Source of the DNA: Parasponia andersonii
Lineage: Eukaryota; Streptophyta; Magnoliopsida; Rosales; Cannabaceae
DNA length: 64,000 nt
Reading direction: 5' to 3'
Assembly (NCBI GenBank): GCA_002914805.1
Contig: JXTB01000177.1
Span: forward strand, 584,743-648,742
The translations under genes and the position numbers were made by a program. The notes under the pieces were generated by a model. The model ran no database searches and was not told the DNA's origin. It saw nothing but the letters and a program-made list of their open reading frames with translations. Positions 1 through 11,000 of this stretch are shown here, piece after piece. Position 1 is the stretch's first letter. Each line of letters starts with the position of its first letter.

Positions 1-137
1 AAGAAACTTGAAAAAAAGAGTTTAATCAGTGTACTTGGAAAATGGGTACTTACATCTAGTGGTATATTAAGATACTCGTAATGAAAAATGAACTCATCTT
101 TAAATATTATCAAAACTAACTTTTATTACTATGTTAC

Positions 138-2265
138 TGTCATGACCTGAATTCGGGACTAGTGCAAAAGAAGAATTTCAGATAGAAAATTCTTTGATTT
201 ATTTAAAAAACATCTTAAAAGTTTCAGTTTCATAAAATAGTTCGTTTAAAAAGATATTTGGAATTTTATCCCATGAATCTCTCATATAGTTCGTATAAAC
301 TATTAAACATAGAATAAATAAATATAATTAAAAAATATAATTCGAAATAAAATTCAAGCATCATCATCATCTATAACAAAGATTAAATATCAATATAGCA
401 TATATACATTCACATAAATAACAGAAAGTAGTAATCTTGGTTCAATGCTAATACGAAACCCAAACGGTCCGAATATCACAACGACACACTTCAAGCATTA
501 CCAAGATAGCAAACTATAGTCAAGATAGTCTCCTCAATCCTCTTGATCACCAAGATTGCACTGGACACCACCTGAGTAGAAAGGTATTAGACTAAATCTA
601 AACTTCTGCAAAGTTAGATTAAATCTAAAACATACACACACATATATAATCCAAACCAAAAATCTATATATATAAAATAGTGTAATAAAAACCATCAATC
701 TATATGCACATGACACAAATCAACTTACATCCACGAGCTCTCATCTTCTCATCTGTAGAGACCCAAGATGATGGCACTAAGTGTACCTAACAGCCTGCTT
801 GATACCTAAGTCCATATTCGGAGGGGACACCCATGTGTTGCTTACCAAACCTGGAAGGACAACCGAATTTTCTATACCTACCAAATGGGAAGGTAATCAG
901 AAATAACGTACCTCACGCCAGTTTACAGACTCCATACCAACGATGGGGCACACACCACCATATTGTAAATCTTCGATGCTAACACGGTGCTCATATTTGT
1001 TCCCATGACACATACAATACAAAATTAAAATGAGAAAATAATCGTGCTCTAGCTTTTTGATAAATATGCATAATAAATTTTTACAGAAAAATGGGTAGTA
1101 TAATGACCCTATTTTTTATATACCTAAAATAACATATACTCAACAAATTCCCAGAGCAATATAGTAAATATCATACAATCAGATTCCATCACATATATTT
1201 AAAATAGTTCGAAACTACTTTTGTTCTCATATGTTGCAGAAAATAAGTTTTATTCAAAAATGGTATAAAGCAAAAGTAACTAAATTCCTATCTCACTAAA
1301 ATAATGATACCATACTATTAAATCCTCAAGGTGTCGTTAGACGATCATACGGAGGGTCGAGAACTAATTCTAAGTCCTCGAGCACTCTCTTGTAAGAACC
1401 CAACTTCTCAATGGAGCTTCAAATCCTTAAATGGACCTCTTCACCGAATTCCTAGCACACAAACTAGCTATGTTAGATATATAACTCATCCAATTTGGGT
1501 CAAGGCCCACACCGGACCAGTGACATGTAAAACGAGGCAAAAACTTAGTCGTCTGATCTCATTTTTCGTGCCAGTCACCAAATAAGATAATATATATATA
1601 CATCAAATTTCTCTCCTTTCTGAGTACATTCCAAAAATGACATCAAAAACACCATCTAACAGCCAGTTTAAAAAGTCAAACTTAAAGATTAAAATGGCCC
1701 AAAATGACAACTTTTGATTCGGGAAAAAATGAGATTGTGAAATATATACCTTGATGATCCATTTGATGATACGAATCCAACGAGCCTGGTTTGAGGTCAA
1801 ACGGTGGCTAGAATAATTGTTGGTGACCAAAATCGTCTGCAGCTTCTCGAGCTCCTCACCAATGTTTGGCAGCTGTAATGGCTATGAGAGCTAGGCAACA
1901 GGTTGTTGGCACCACGACAAAGCTTCGGTAGGGGTCCCCATGGCTGGATGATGACCGATGGATGGCACCTAGGTTTCTTAGTCCTTCCATGGCTTTGTCA
2001 GGAGAGAAATAGAGAGAGAATAAGGGACGAGGAGGGTGAAGGAATATATGAGGGGGAAGCCCTTCTGACATTTGCATGGGACTGTGCAATTTTTTCCAAA
2101 ATTATAAAATAGTATCTCAACTTTCAAATCCTTTCATTTTAGTCCTCCATAGAAATTGCACTTTAGTTCCTGCATCTTAAAACTTTTGCAACTTAGTACC
2201 TCTAATATTAAATCCAAAATTTAACAAAATGATGAAAATACCCTTTGAAAATATAGAGTTTTACA
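138..2265 (-). repeat. LTR of a Tekay-like Ty3/gypsy retrotransposon (antisense)
   Basis: On the + strand the block opens with TGTCATGACC and closes with GAGTTTTACA, so on the minus strand it is a TG...CA LTR starting TGTAAAAC and ending GGTCATGACA, as in the other gypsy LTRs of this window. It contains the moderately GC-rich patch near 1800-2060 seen in this LTR type. It abuts antisense integrase sequence at 2266, so it is the 3' LTR of a minus-strand element whose other end is lost. Length is about 2.1 kb. Short ORFs inside it look like chance. Confidence 0.75.
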
Positions 2266-3180
2266 TTCTCTCCGTCTTTTAAGAATTTCATCCTGAAATT
2301 CAAATACAAATCAAGATTTACATCACAATAAAATTTCTAACTGAAAGTTAAACAAATGAGGGTACTTCTCGAACATCTCCATCTCGAGTTCCAAAGTAGC
2401 CTCATCTTCCTTGTGATGTTTCCAAAGTACCTTGATAAGTGGCATCTCTCTATTGTGAAGCACCATTAACTCTTTGGCCAACAAATGAACAGGCTGCTCT
2501 TCATAAGACACATCTTCTTAGATCGGTACATGCATATATAGAACAATATGAGATGCGTCTGATGTGTACTTCTTCAATATTGATAGATGAAATATATTAT
2601 GAACGTGACCCAACTGTGCAGGTAGATTTAAACAATACGCCACTAATCCAATTCTCCTAGTGATCTTGAAGGGACTAATATATCTTGGAGCAACTTACCC
2701 TTCACTCCAAACCTTGTAATACCACGCTCTAGAGTCACTTTTAAGAATACGAAATCACCAGTATCAAACTCTATCTCGTGCCTCTTAGGGTTAGCATAAT
2801 TCTTCTAGTGGCTTTGAATCTCCTTGAGTCTCTCTTAGATGCCCTTGATCTTTGCAGCATTCGCCTTAATCAATTCAGGTCCAAGAATAGCATGGTCTTC
2901 AAGTTCTACCTAACACAAAGGCGATCTACACAGCCTCCCATATAACATCTCATATAGAGCCACACCTACACTTTCTTGGTAATTGTTATTATAAGCAAAT
3001 TCAACCAAAGGAAGATGATCATCCTAGTTTCCACCAAAGTTCAGTATACAATAATGTTGCATATCCTCAAGAATCTGAATAGTCCTTTCAGACTACTCAT
3101 TTGTCTCAGGATGATAAGTTGTACTGATAACCAACTGTGTACCAAGCATTTTCTGTAAGGCCCTCTAGCTTCTAGTTTGA
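2266..3180 (-). pseudogene. Tekay-like gypsy integrase C-terminus and chromodomain-like tail, broken
   Basis: Read on the minus strand, 3180 to 2323 gives the end of a Ty3/gypsy polyprotein: the integrase stretch around SERTIQILEDM, then the region with FAYNNNYQESVG, then LKVTLERGITRFGVKGKL, and a chromodomain-like end with SYEEQPVHLLA and the closing YPHLF. The reading frame is interrupted by several TAG codons at conserved Trp or Gln positions, for example in the GGxWDDH and SGQSER motifs, plus frame changes. The adjacent LTR at 138-2265 is its 3' LTR. Gag, protease and reverse transcriptase are absent here, so this is a truncated copy and not a host gene. Confidence 0.8.
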
Positions 3181-3411
3181 TCGAATAACTTTCTAAAATT
3201 CCACTTTGATCACAGTTTTTAAAAGATTCTATCTATTTAGTCCCTTTTTGTTAAAAAGTAATTACAATTTAACCTCAAATAAACCTAGACTCAAATGTGT
3301 CTATATTCATTTCAGAATTAATTAATTAAATTCCCAAAAATTCAAAATTATAAGTTTGCCATTTGCCCCAAAGATACAATTTTGCCATTAAAATTTTTAA
3401 GGGGTTTTACA
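3181..3411 (-). repeat. Terminal fragment of a second antisense gypsy LTR
   Basis: The block ends GGGGTTTTACA and is followed by ATCATTCTCTC and an AAATTTCGTCCCAAAATTC stretch, the same LTR-to-polyprotein junction seen at 2265 and 42215. It is therefore the first ~230 bp (sense direction) of another minus-strand LTR, cut off on its left where the integrase fragment ends. Confidence 0.55.
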
Positions 3412-4040
3412 TCATTCTCTCAAAAAAATTTCGTCCCAAAATTCAAACACAAAATTGGAAAATATGAGTAGTATAGAATAATTGCTTAAAGAAAAATGAA
3501 CAATTAGTTATGGAGTGTAAGAGCTTAAAATCAAATACTATTCAAAGTAAGGAGTGCAAAACATACACTATCTAACAGTTGTTAGATTTCTATCAGCATA
3601 CTCATACCGCACGCAAGTATGAGATTAAGAGGTATCAAACCTCTACATAAGAGATTAGAAATGATGAACCCAAGTCAGTAATTATTCACAGAAGTAGTAA
3701 TGATAACCAGGAATAGGAGTCAAAAACACAAGACTTGTGTAACTAGAACAATGATTGTTAGATTCCAAAATAGTATAGCACGTCAAATGTCAAGTACATA
3801 CAATACCATATCCAGATCATACCAGATCAATAATATTGGGACAATTCCACTTATGTGCAGCTAAACTTGGTCTTAAATAATCACTGAGTCAAAAAACTCA
3901 AATAGAATCCTTATTAACACATGATAATACTCAACAAGGTCTCGATTGGAAAGCAATTATATTCTTTTTACATGACACACAAGATAGACAAGTTTAGAGG
4001 TCAAAAAAGACAATAAGAATACAATAACATAACTCATTTC
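3412..4040. other. Non-coding retroelement-derived spacer
   Basis: The first ~60 bp match the polyprotein/PPT end of an antisense gypsy element. The rest is AT-rich, with no ORF of note and no recognised domain. It probably belongs to decayed retroelement sequence between two LTR fragments of opposite orientation. Confidence 0.4.
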
Positions 4041-6388
4041 CTATCCTTTATGACTAATAAAATCCATCATTTTCCCTTTCTTTCTCGCAAAGATCTCCAA
4101 ACTCACCTTATTGTTACTGTTTATCCAAGACCAAATCACTGCGCGCGCCACCCCATTCGCCTGCCCACCCAGACTAGGAGACAAGAACAAACGTTGGGTG
4201 CTACTGCTGTGAAATGTCACCTCTTGTTAGAGTTGGAGCCGTTCGAAAGTTCTGCCACTGCGCCAGTTTTTCGGTCACCGTTTCTCCATCTGGCCTCAGA
4301 TAAACCCACCATCAGTGCAGTTCGTTTCGTCTCAATGCTACCTTTCTTTTCAGTCTCCCCATGGACTTTGACTCAACTCTGGTGAGAAGCTCGTTATTGT
4401 AGCAATATTTTAATATTAAATTTATGGTATTTTTATAATTATTTCAAAAATGAATTATTTATCTCAAGAAAATTATAACATGTTAAAGAGGAGGTTGAAA
4501 AAAGAAAAATCATGATTTTGAAGTGTTGAAACAGTATCTAAAAGTATAGTAATTTTTTAATTGAAAAAATGGCATTTTTAAAATATTTTTCAAAATGTGA
4601 TATTTTAATAATTTTTTGAATTTTAGCTTAATTAATGCTCAGGATCTCAAAACTGAGTTCTGACTTCGAATTTGGACCTAATAAGGTCAAGACATGAATT
4701 TGGATATAAAAACATCACTATATTTTGTAATGACACAAAAATCGAGAAAATGACCTGTGAATAGTATTGTTTTACGTGCCACGGTCCAGTCTTGTACCGA
4801 GACCTATTTTGACAGACTATATATCTAACCTAGCATTTTTGGGTGTCCTAAATTCTGTGGTGACCACCATTTTTCAATTTAAGATTCTTTTTGGAAATTC
4901 ACTTTTTCAAGTGAACATGTTGGGGTCTAGAAATGACTGTGTGAATAACTAGATGACCAACAGAGGACTTTTCTAGCATCGTTATCACGGTATAACTACC
5001 ATTTTGAGGTAAGAAATTCAATTGCCTCATTTTCTATTACTTTTCATAAAAATTAGAATATGTTGAGAAAAGTAAAATTTTGTGATTTATTAAATTAAAT
5101 TGTTTGAATAATTATTTTAGTGAACAATGAATTTTTGAAATATTATAGACGACTTTGGATATTTTACGTATGATTTTGTGTAAGTTTTATACTTGACATT
5201 CAATTAAACCAAAGGAATTGTACTGTCGAAATTTTTAGAGTACAAGATAGATTTTTATTTAAAAATTAGAGCATGTCTAGAGTATTACTACATAGTTGTT
5301 TATTCTACTTCTTGTATTGCATATACCATAGGATCATACATAAGGTCCATCTTAGATATCACGGTATTGAGTAGGTGGCTAGTGTTCTTACCCTTACTGA
5401 GAGCCCGTAAATCCGCATAGAGCTTTTCTGATTTCCTTCATTCTTTAGGCTTAGATACATAGGTATCTCTCCGATTTCCTGAGATTAGGTATTAGGCAGA
5501 GAATACTCAGTACATGTAGTATGAGTTATTCTGGTTCGTGATGATAGGATATGAGCTCATGGGGTTGTTTGATTTATGATATGTGCACTATGGATTATTA
5601 TCTAGTTTTACAATATGATTTGAATATGATTTCTGTTGAAGTTTTCAACTCGCTTTGATTTGATATGTTGTGAATTGTTTCTGAATAACTAACCACGGAT
5701 ATAAATTGATAAATGAATGTTTTTCCCAAAAAGGTAATTGGGTATCCTATTGGGTATTTCATACTAACCCTTCTACTTCTTCCACTTTCACGTATCTGAC
5801 GATTTGAGTTAGTTGTCTTGATAGATAGATAAGTCGTGCAGCTTGTTTATGCAGTCGTACTCTAAATCTTCAGTAGGTATTTATACTTTGTTACTTTTCT
5901 TTTATTGTTTATTTTGTTATCTTTCTTTCATTATTCAATTATTTAGCCAAGATTAGTAAATCTACTAAGGGAATGTATGAGGACAATTTCGTTGTTAATT
6001 TGAGAACTTGGAATTCAAGTGATTTTATGTAACCTAGTTTGGACATTGAAGTAAAGATTTCAGTTGAACTCGATTTATCAAAATTTATGATTTCTTAACA
6101 AGTTTCCAAATGGGATAGTTGAAAACTTTCTTAAATTTTGATGAGTATTTTTCTCATGTAATTAAAGCTAATAAGAGTTTTAATAATTTCGGTATTTATA
6201 ATAATTTGAGTACCAAAACAAGATTAAGATTAATAGAAAGTTTCATGGTTATAAAATTTGTTACTTTTGAGGACTAAAATAAAAATTTTAAGTATTAACA
6301 TTTTTCTAAAATTTTGAAAAATTACTATCTACCATTATTTTCGCATAAAATTACTAAAAATTACGATTTTAGAATTTCAGTCCTGACA
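4041..6388 (+). repeat. Sense-oriented gypsy LTR, 5' boundary uncertain
   Basis: From about 4390 the sequence matches, in opposite orientation, the large LTR at 39855-42215: the tract around AATATTAAATTTATGGTATT, the tract with GTGGTGACCACCATTTTTCAA near 4855, and the TCACGGTATAACTACCATTTTGAGGTA segment near 4986. It ends TCCTGACA at 6388, the LTR terminus of this family. The GC-richer stretch 4130-4370 matches the position of the GC-rich patch of other copies. The left end near 4040 is an estimate. No PBS follows, so it is a solo or truncated LTR. The ORF at 4050-4385 lies in this LTR and looks like chance. Confidence 0.65.
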
Positions 6389-7270
6389 GAGATACTCTCG
6401 ATCTACTTGAGAAAACCAAAAAGATCTGCAACCCTTTGGATTTATCAAATAAAAGAATGTTATAGGGTATTCAAAAGTAGGTGTTGAATGCCTCAAAGTA
6501 GTGTCTGATTACCTCAATGTTATAGGGTAATCTGTGCGTGTCTTGCATGCGCGAAATGTAGTTTTTTGAAATTGATCTGATGGTCAATTTTGCGAGTTTT
6601 CCTTAGGCCGGTTTCAGTCATATGAGTGCTCTTCATCGTCTCCAAATATTTTCTTTAATTTTAATTGAATTGTTAAATGACTTTAATACCCTTTTTGCTC
6701 CCATTTTGCCCTTTCACATATTTTACTTACAAAATTATTAAAAACAAAATAAAATAAACAGCAATGAAAATAAAATCAAAATAAATAATAATTAAAATTA
6801 ATTTATTTAAATAAGACAAACAAAAATAAAACGCAATATAAAGCACAAAATATCTCTATTTAAAGAGAGTTATCAATTCGCAAATGGAATATATATACTA
6901 TGGATATATACATAGCTAGGTTGACCATAATATATATATAAATATAAATATATACACTATCCAGCTCATAATACGCGACATTCTCTTTCTTCATCTTTTA
7001 TCAAACATTTTAAATGAAATAGACAGTTTCCAATGTTAAATTTGAAGATATTATACACAAATTTTATTGTATATCTATGGTAATATATAGTATTTAATTT
7101 GCCGAACCAATTGATTAGTTGGAAAAAATTAAACACCATAATAAATTGAAAAATTATCCAAATTATCCATAATTAAACCAGTATAAGCTTAATCAACAAA
7201 ATCGTTAACAAGCCAGGATAAACTCTTCATTCAGAATGTTCGTCACTGCACATGGGCAGGTCTGAAGAAC
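6389..7270. other. AT-rich intergenic region upstream of the metacaspase
   Basis: No ORF, RNA gene or recognisable transposon protein seen. A 12-bp string TGTTATAGGGTA occurs twice, near 6459 and 6519. A/T runs dominate 6720-7160. Confidence 0.4.
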
Positions 7271-7281
7271 CATATCTGTAT

Positions 7282-7289
7282 TATAAATA
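7282..7289 (+). promoter_or_regulatory. Candidate TATA box of the metacaspase gene
   Basis: TATAAATA lies about 310 bp before the metacaspase ATG in a less AT-extreme stretch. If used, transcription would start near 7315 and leave a leader of about 285 nt. The choice is by sequence only, and A/T-rich DNA gives many false TATA matches. Confidence 0.35.
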
Positions 7290-7323
7290 GAGAAAATGTT
7301 CCATAGTCAGAAAAGGAGAAAAC

Positions 7324-7413
7324 ATGGCAATAATGGGAATCTGGTGCTCTTCCTTTAAATCCCAAACGGATCATCAAATATGGAATATATGTCAATATAT
7401 GTCTAAAGATTGA
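7324..7413 (+). other. Possible upstream ORF in the metacaspase leader
   Basis: An ATG at 7324 opens 29 codons and ends at a TGA before the main start codon. It would lie in the 5' leader only if the TATA box at 7282 is the real one. No conserved peptide is recognised. It is listed because an upstream ORF could lower translation of the protease. Confidence 0.2.
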
Positions 7414-7598
7414 TAAGAAACCACTTGACTGACAACACTACTAGATAAAGCATGCAACTCATCAGCTCATCCTTATCGCCACCTATGCACTCACTATTTC
7501 CCCTCAGATCCTATCCATTATTACATTATATCTCAATCTCCACTTTGTAACAAAACCGTTACCCGGCTTTTGATCTTTCGGCCTAAACGACACCAATA

Positions 7599-8088
7599 AT
7601 GCCGAATATAGCAGCAAGATGTAATCGATGTGAGGCTCAACTTCTTGTTCCAATCGAAGCACAGATGGTTAAGTGTCCTCTTTGCCAATCCATCACCAAG
7701 ATTACACCCAATGCTAACTTCAACAACTCTCTGATTCAAGCCGGCCATGATTCGGTCCAGAATGCGGCAGCTAGGTTTAAAAGTGTCGTCAACACGGTCA
7801 TGGCCGTGAACCCGGGATTCGGAAACTATTCCTTTCCTGTGGGAGGAGGTTCCAATCCCTGCTACAGTTATTATCCTCAGCAGGCGGTGGTTGCGGTTCC
7901 AAGGCCGAGGCCGGGGGTAGATTTGGTGCCTCCTACTGCGTATGGGAGGAAGAGAGCGGTGGTTTGTGGAGTAAGTTATCGTGGGCAGAAGCGCAATGTC
8001 AAGGGAAGTGTTAATGATGTTAACTGCATGAGGTACTTTCTAGTTGAGAAGATGGGGTTTCCTGTTGACTCCATACTCGTCCTCACAG
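7599..8088 (+). CDS. Metacaspase exon 1 (zinc finger, prodomain, start of p20)
   Basis: It starts at the ATG of MPNIAARCNRC and ends CTCACAG before GTAAGG. It encodes 163 residues plus one base of codon 164. The ORF continues 41 bases past the donor, but reading through would lose all catalytic residues. This exon is GC-richer than its surroundings. Confidence 0.92.
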
Positions 8089-11000
8089 GTAAGGATAAAA
8101 ATTTACATGTAGAAAATAACATTGTCTAAAGTCATGTTCTTTTATTAGGTAAGACTCTGAACTGGTCAGATTGTCTATAAAATTAAAAATTATATCCTAC
8201 CATAATAATGTTTTACTCTGATACGGTTTTAATATAAAAATTTATACATTAAAAAAATTATATATCAGACTTTAATTTATACACCTCTCTGGTTATTTGT
8301 TCCTTACACCACATATATAACTTTTCTCTTTTAAGGATTTTATATAAAGAAAGTGGAAACGAACGTCAAAAAACTTTTCTATCTTGTGGGGCTTGCAGTG
8401 TTAGAAGATTGACTTTACAGAAGTGACAACACACAATTAAAATACGATTTGAAAAAATTTGGGTAAAATAAAAAAGATAAGGCACACAAAAGATTTAACG
8501 CGGTTCACTCAATTTAGCCTACGTCCATGGATAAGGCTGTGAAGAATTTCACTATGAAAATGAGATTACAATTCATTTTTCTCTAACTACAAGGAGAGAA
8601 CAATAGAACCTCTCTATCTTGAAATAAAAGAAAATATTCTCTATAAATAATTTAGGAAAAAACAAGTAGGATACTAAGAGAAATTCCTAAACTTAAATTC
8701 TCTCTTAAAAAGGAAGAAGATTTAGAATGGGATACAAAACAAATGATGAAACCCTCCATATTTATAGAACTTGAAAAATGGTGACACCACCTTTTATTAG
8801 TGCTATTACGACTGCTCTTTTCACTATTACTATTACGACTGTCCTTTTTACTATTGCTATTGCGGCTACCTTTTTCATTGTTTCTATTACGGCTGACCTT
8901 TTTACTGTTCTTATTACAGCTAGTTGGTAAGCTGCAATTATTGATTTGTTCAACATTCTCCTACTTGAAGACTTGATTTTAATCATGTCTTCATATTTGA
9001 GAAATTTCTCTTTTCTTTGTTTGTCAATTCTTCATACTGCTTATGTATCTGCTAGGCTATATGAGGATCTATAGTATTTGAACTTATCAGTGTTGATTGA
9101 TTTAGTTAAAATATCTGCTAGGTTTTCCTTGGTATGAATCTTGTTCATGTTCACACTTCCATCTTTTACTACTTCTTAAACAAAGTGATATTGAATATCT
9201 ATGTGTTTTATCCTTGAATAAAAGGCTAGATTCCTTGCAATGTGCATGACACTCTGACTATCACAAAATAGAAGAATCTTTTTCTTGTTTGTGTCTGAGC
9301 TCCTCTAATAACCTTTGAATCTAAATAGCCTCTTTGGAAGCTTATGTAGCCGCCATCTATTCTACTTCTGTTGTAGATAAAGTCACAATAGTTTGCAGCT
9401 TCAAAATCCAGCTTATAAGTTCTTCTGCAAGAGTAAACACATTGCCTGTAGTAGATTTTCATTTATCAAGATCACCCATAAAATCTTAATCAATATATCC
9501 TCTAATAGTAAATTCTGATCCTCTATAACATAATATAGCATTTGAGGTTCCTTTGATGTACTTCGGAATCCTCGTCACAACATTCCAATGCTCTCCACTA
9601 GGATTCGCCATATGCCGACTAACCGCTCCCACTGCTTGTGCAATATTTTTATCTTGTGCATATCATAGCAAACATTAGACTTCCCACCGCTGATGCATAT
9701 GGTAATCGAGATATCTCCATCCTCTCTGCTTCATTACTAGGATATATTCTGGAAGATAACTAGAAGTTAACAAGAAGTGGAGTAAAGTTTGGCTTATAAT
9801 CTTGCATAATGAAGCGATACAAGATTTTCTTTAAATAATTCTTCTGAGAAAGTCAAATTTTCTTGTAACTTTTGTCTCGGTGAATTTGTATCCCTAGATT
9901 CTTGTTTACCGGTCCCAAATCCTTCATATCCCTAGCCAACTGTGCCTTCAATTCTTGGACTCTACTTTTGTTGGGGTCTGCTACTAATATATCATCCACA
10001 TGCAATAATAAGATAATGAAATCACTATCTTGATCAAACCTCCTAAAATATGTGCAGTGGTCTGAACTGAGTCTGTTGTACTCAAAACTTATGATGAAGG
10101 AATCAAATCTCTTATACCAATATCTCAGCATATGTTTGAGACCGTATAGAGATTTGTTCAACTTGCAAACCAAGTTCTCTTTACCTATTTCAGCAAAACC
10201 TTTTAGCTGGAACATATAAATTTCTTCTTCAAGTTCTCTATGAAAAAAAATAGTTTTCACATCTAGCTGCTCTAGATGTAGGTCAAACGTAACATATATT
10301 ACCTAAACTGCTCTAACTGTTGTCAGTCGAATTACAGGTGAAAATATCTTGTTGAAGTCAATACCTTCTTTTTGAGCATATCCCTTTACCACTAATCTTG
10401 CATGATACCATTTCAATTTATCATTGTTATCACACTTGATCTTGTAGACCTATTTGTTGCCAATAGCCTTCCTTGTTTGTGGTAGTCAAACAAGATCCCA
10501 TGTCCTATTCTTTTGAAGGACTTCAATCTCTTCTTACATTGTTGTCATCTATAGGGATACATCTGGGCTTTTATAGCCTCATGGAAAGTTGTTAGCTCTC
10601 CATCCTCTATTAGAAGATAATACACAATGTTACTCTCAGTGATATAATCTGAGTGCCATGCCAGTGGTCTTCTCTCATGAGTTGACTGACAAATTTCAAA
10701 AGCCTACTCCTCGACTGGTTCTTCTACTTCGTGCTCTGGTATTGCTTCAGAAGAATCTGAATCTTCACCATTCTTTTCTATCTGAGTAGTAGTAGTTTCT
10801 GGTCTGCTATTATCTCTCTTCTCTTGTAGTTTATTTTCTGCAAATATCATATCTCTACTCATGATAACTTTATGGGTAGCAGGGATCCCATAAGTGATAA
10901 CCCTTAACTTCATCAGTATATCCTAGGAATAAACATTTTCTAGACTTTGAATCTAATTTTGTGATTTCTTGTGTATTGTATATTACGTATACAGGACTTC

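Noticed and set aside
4050..4385. 111-codon plus-strand ORF
   Set aside because: Falls in the GC-richer part of a gypsy LTR; no start context, no protein similarity that I recognise.
8394..8398. Target duplication for the intronic copia element (TGCAG)
   Set aside because: No matching 5-mer directly follows 13613; a TTGCA 17 bp further on is not adjacent and may be chance.
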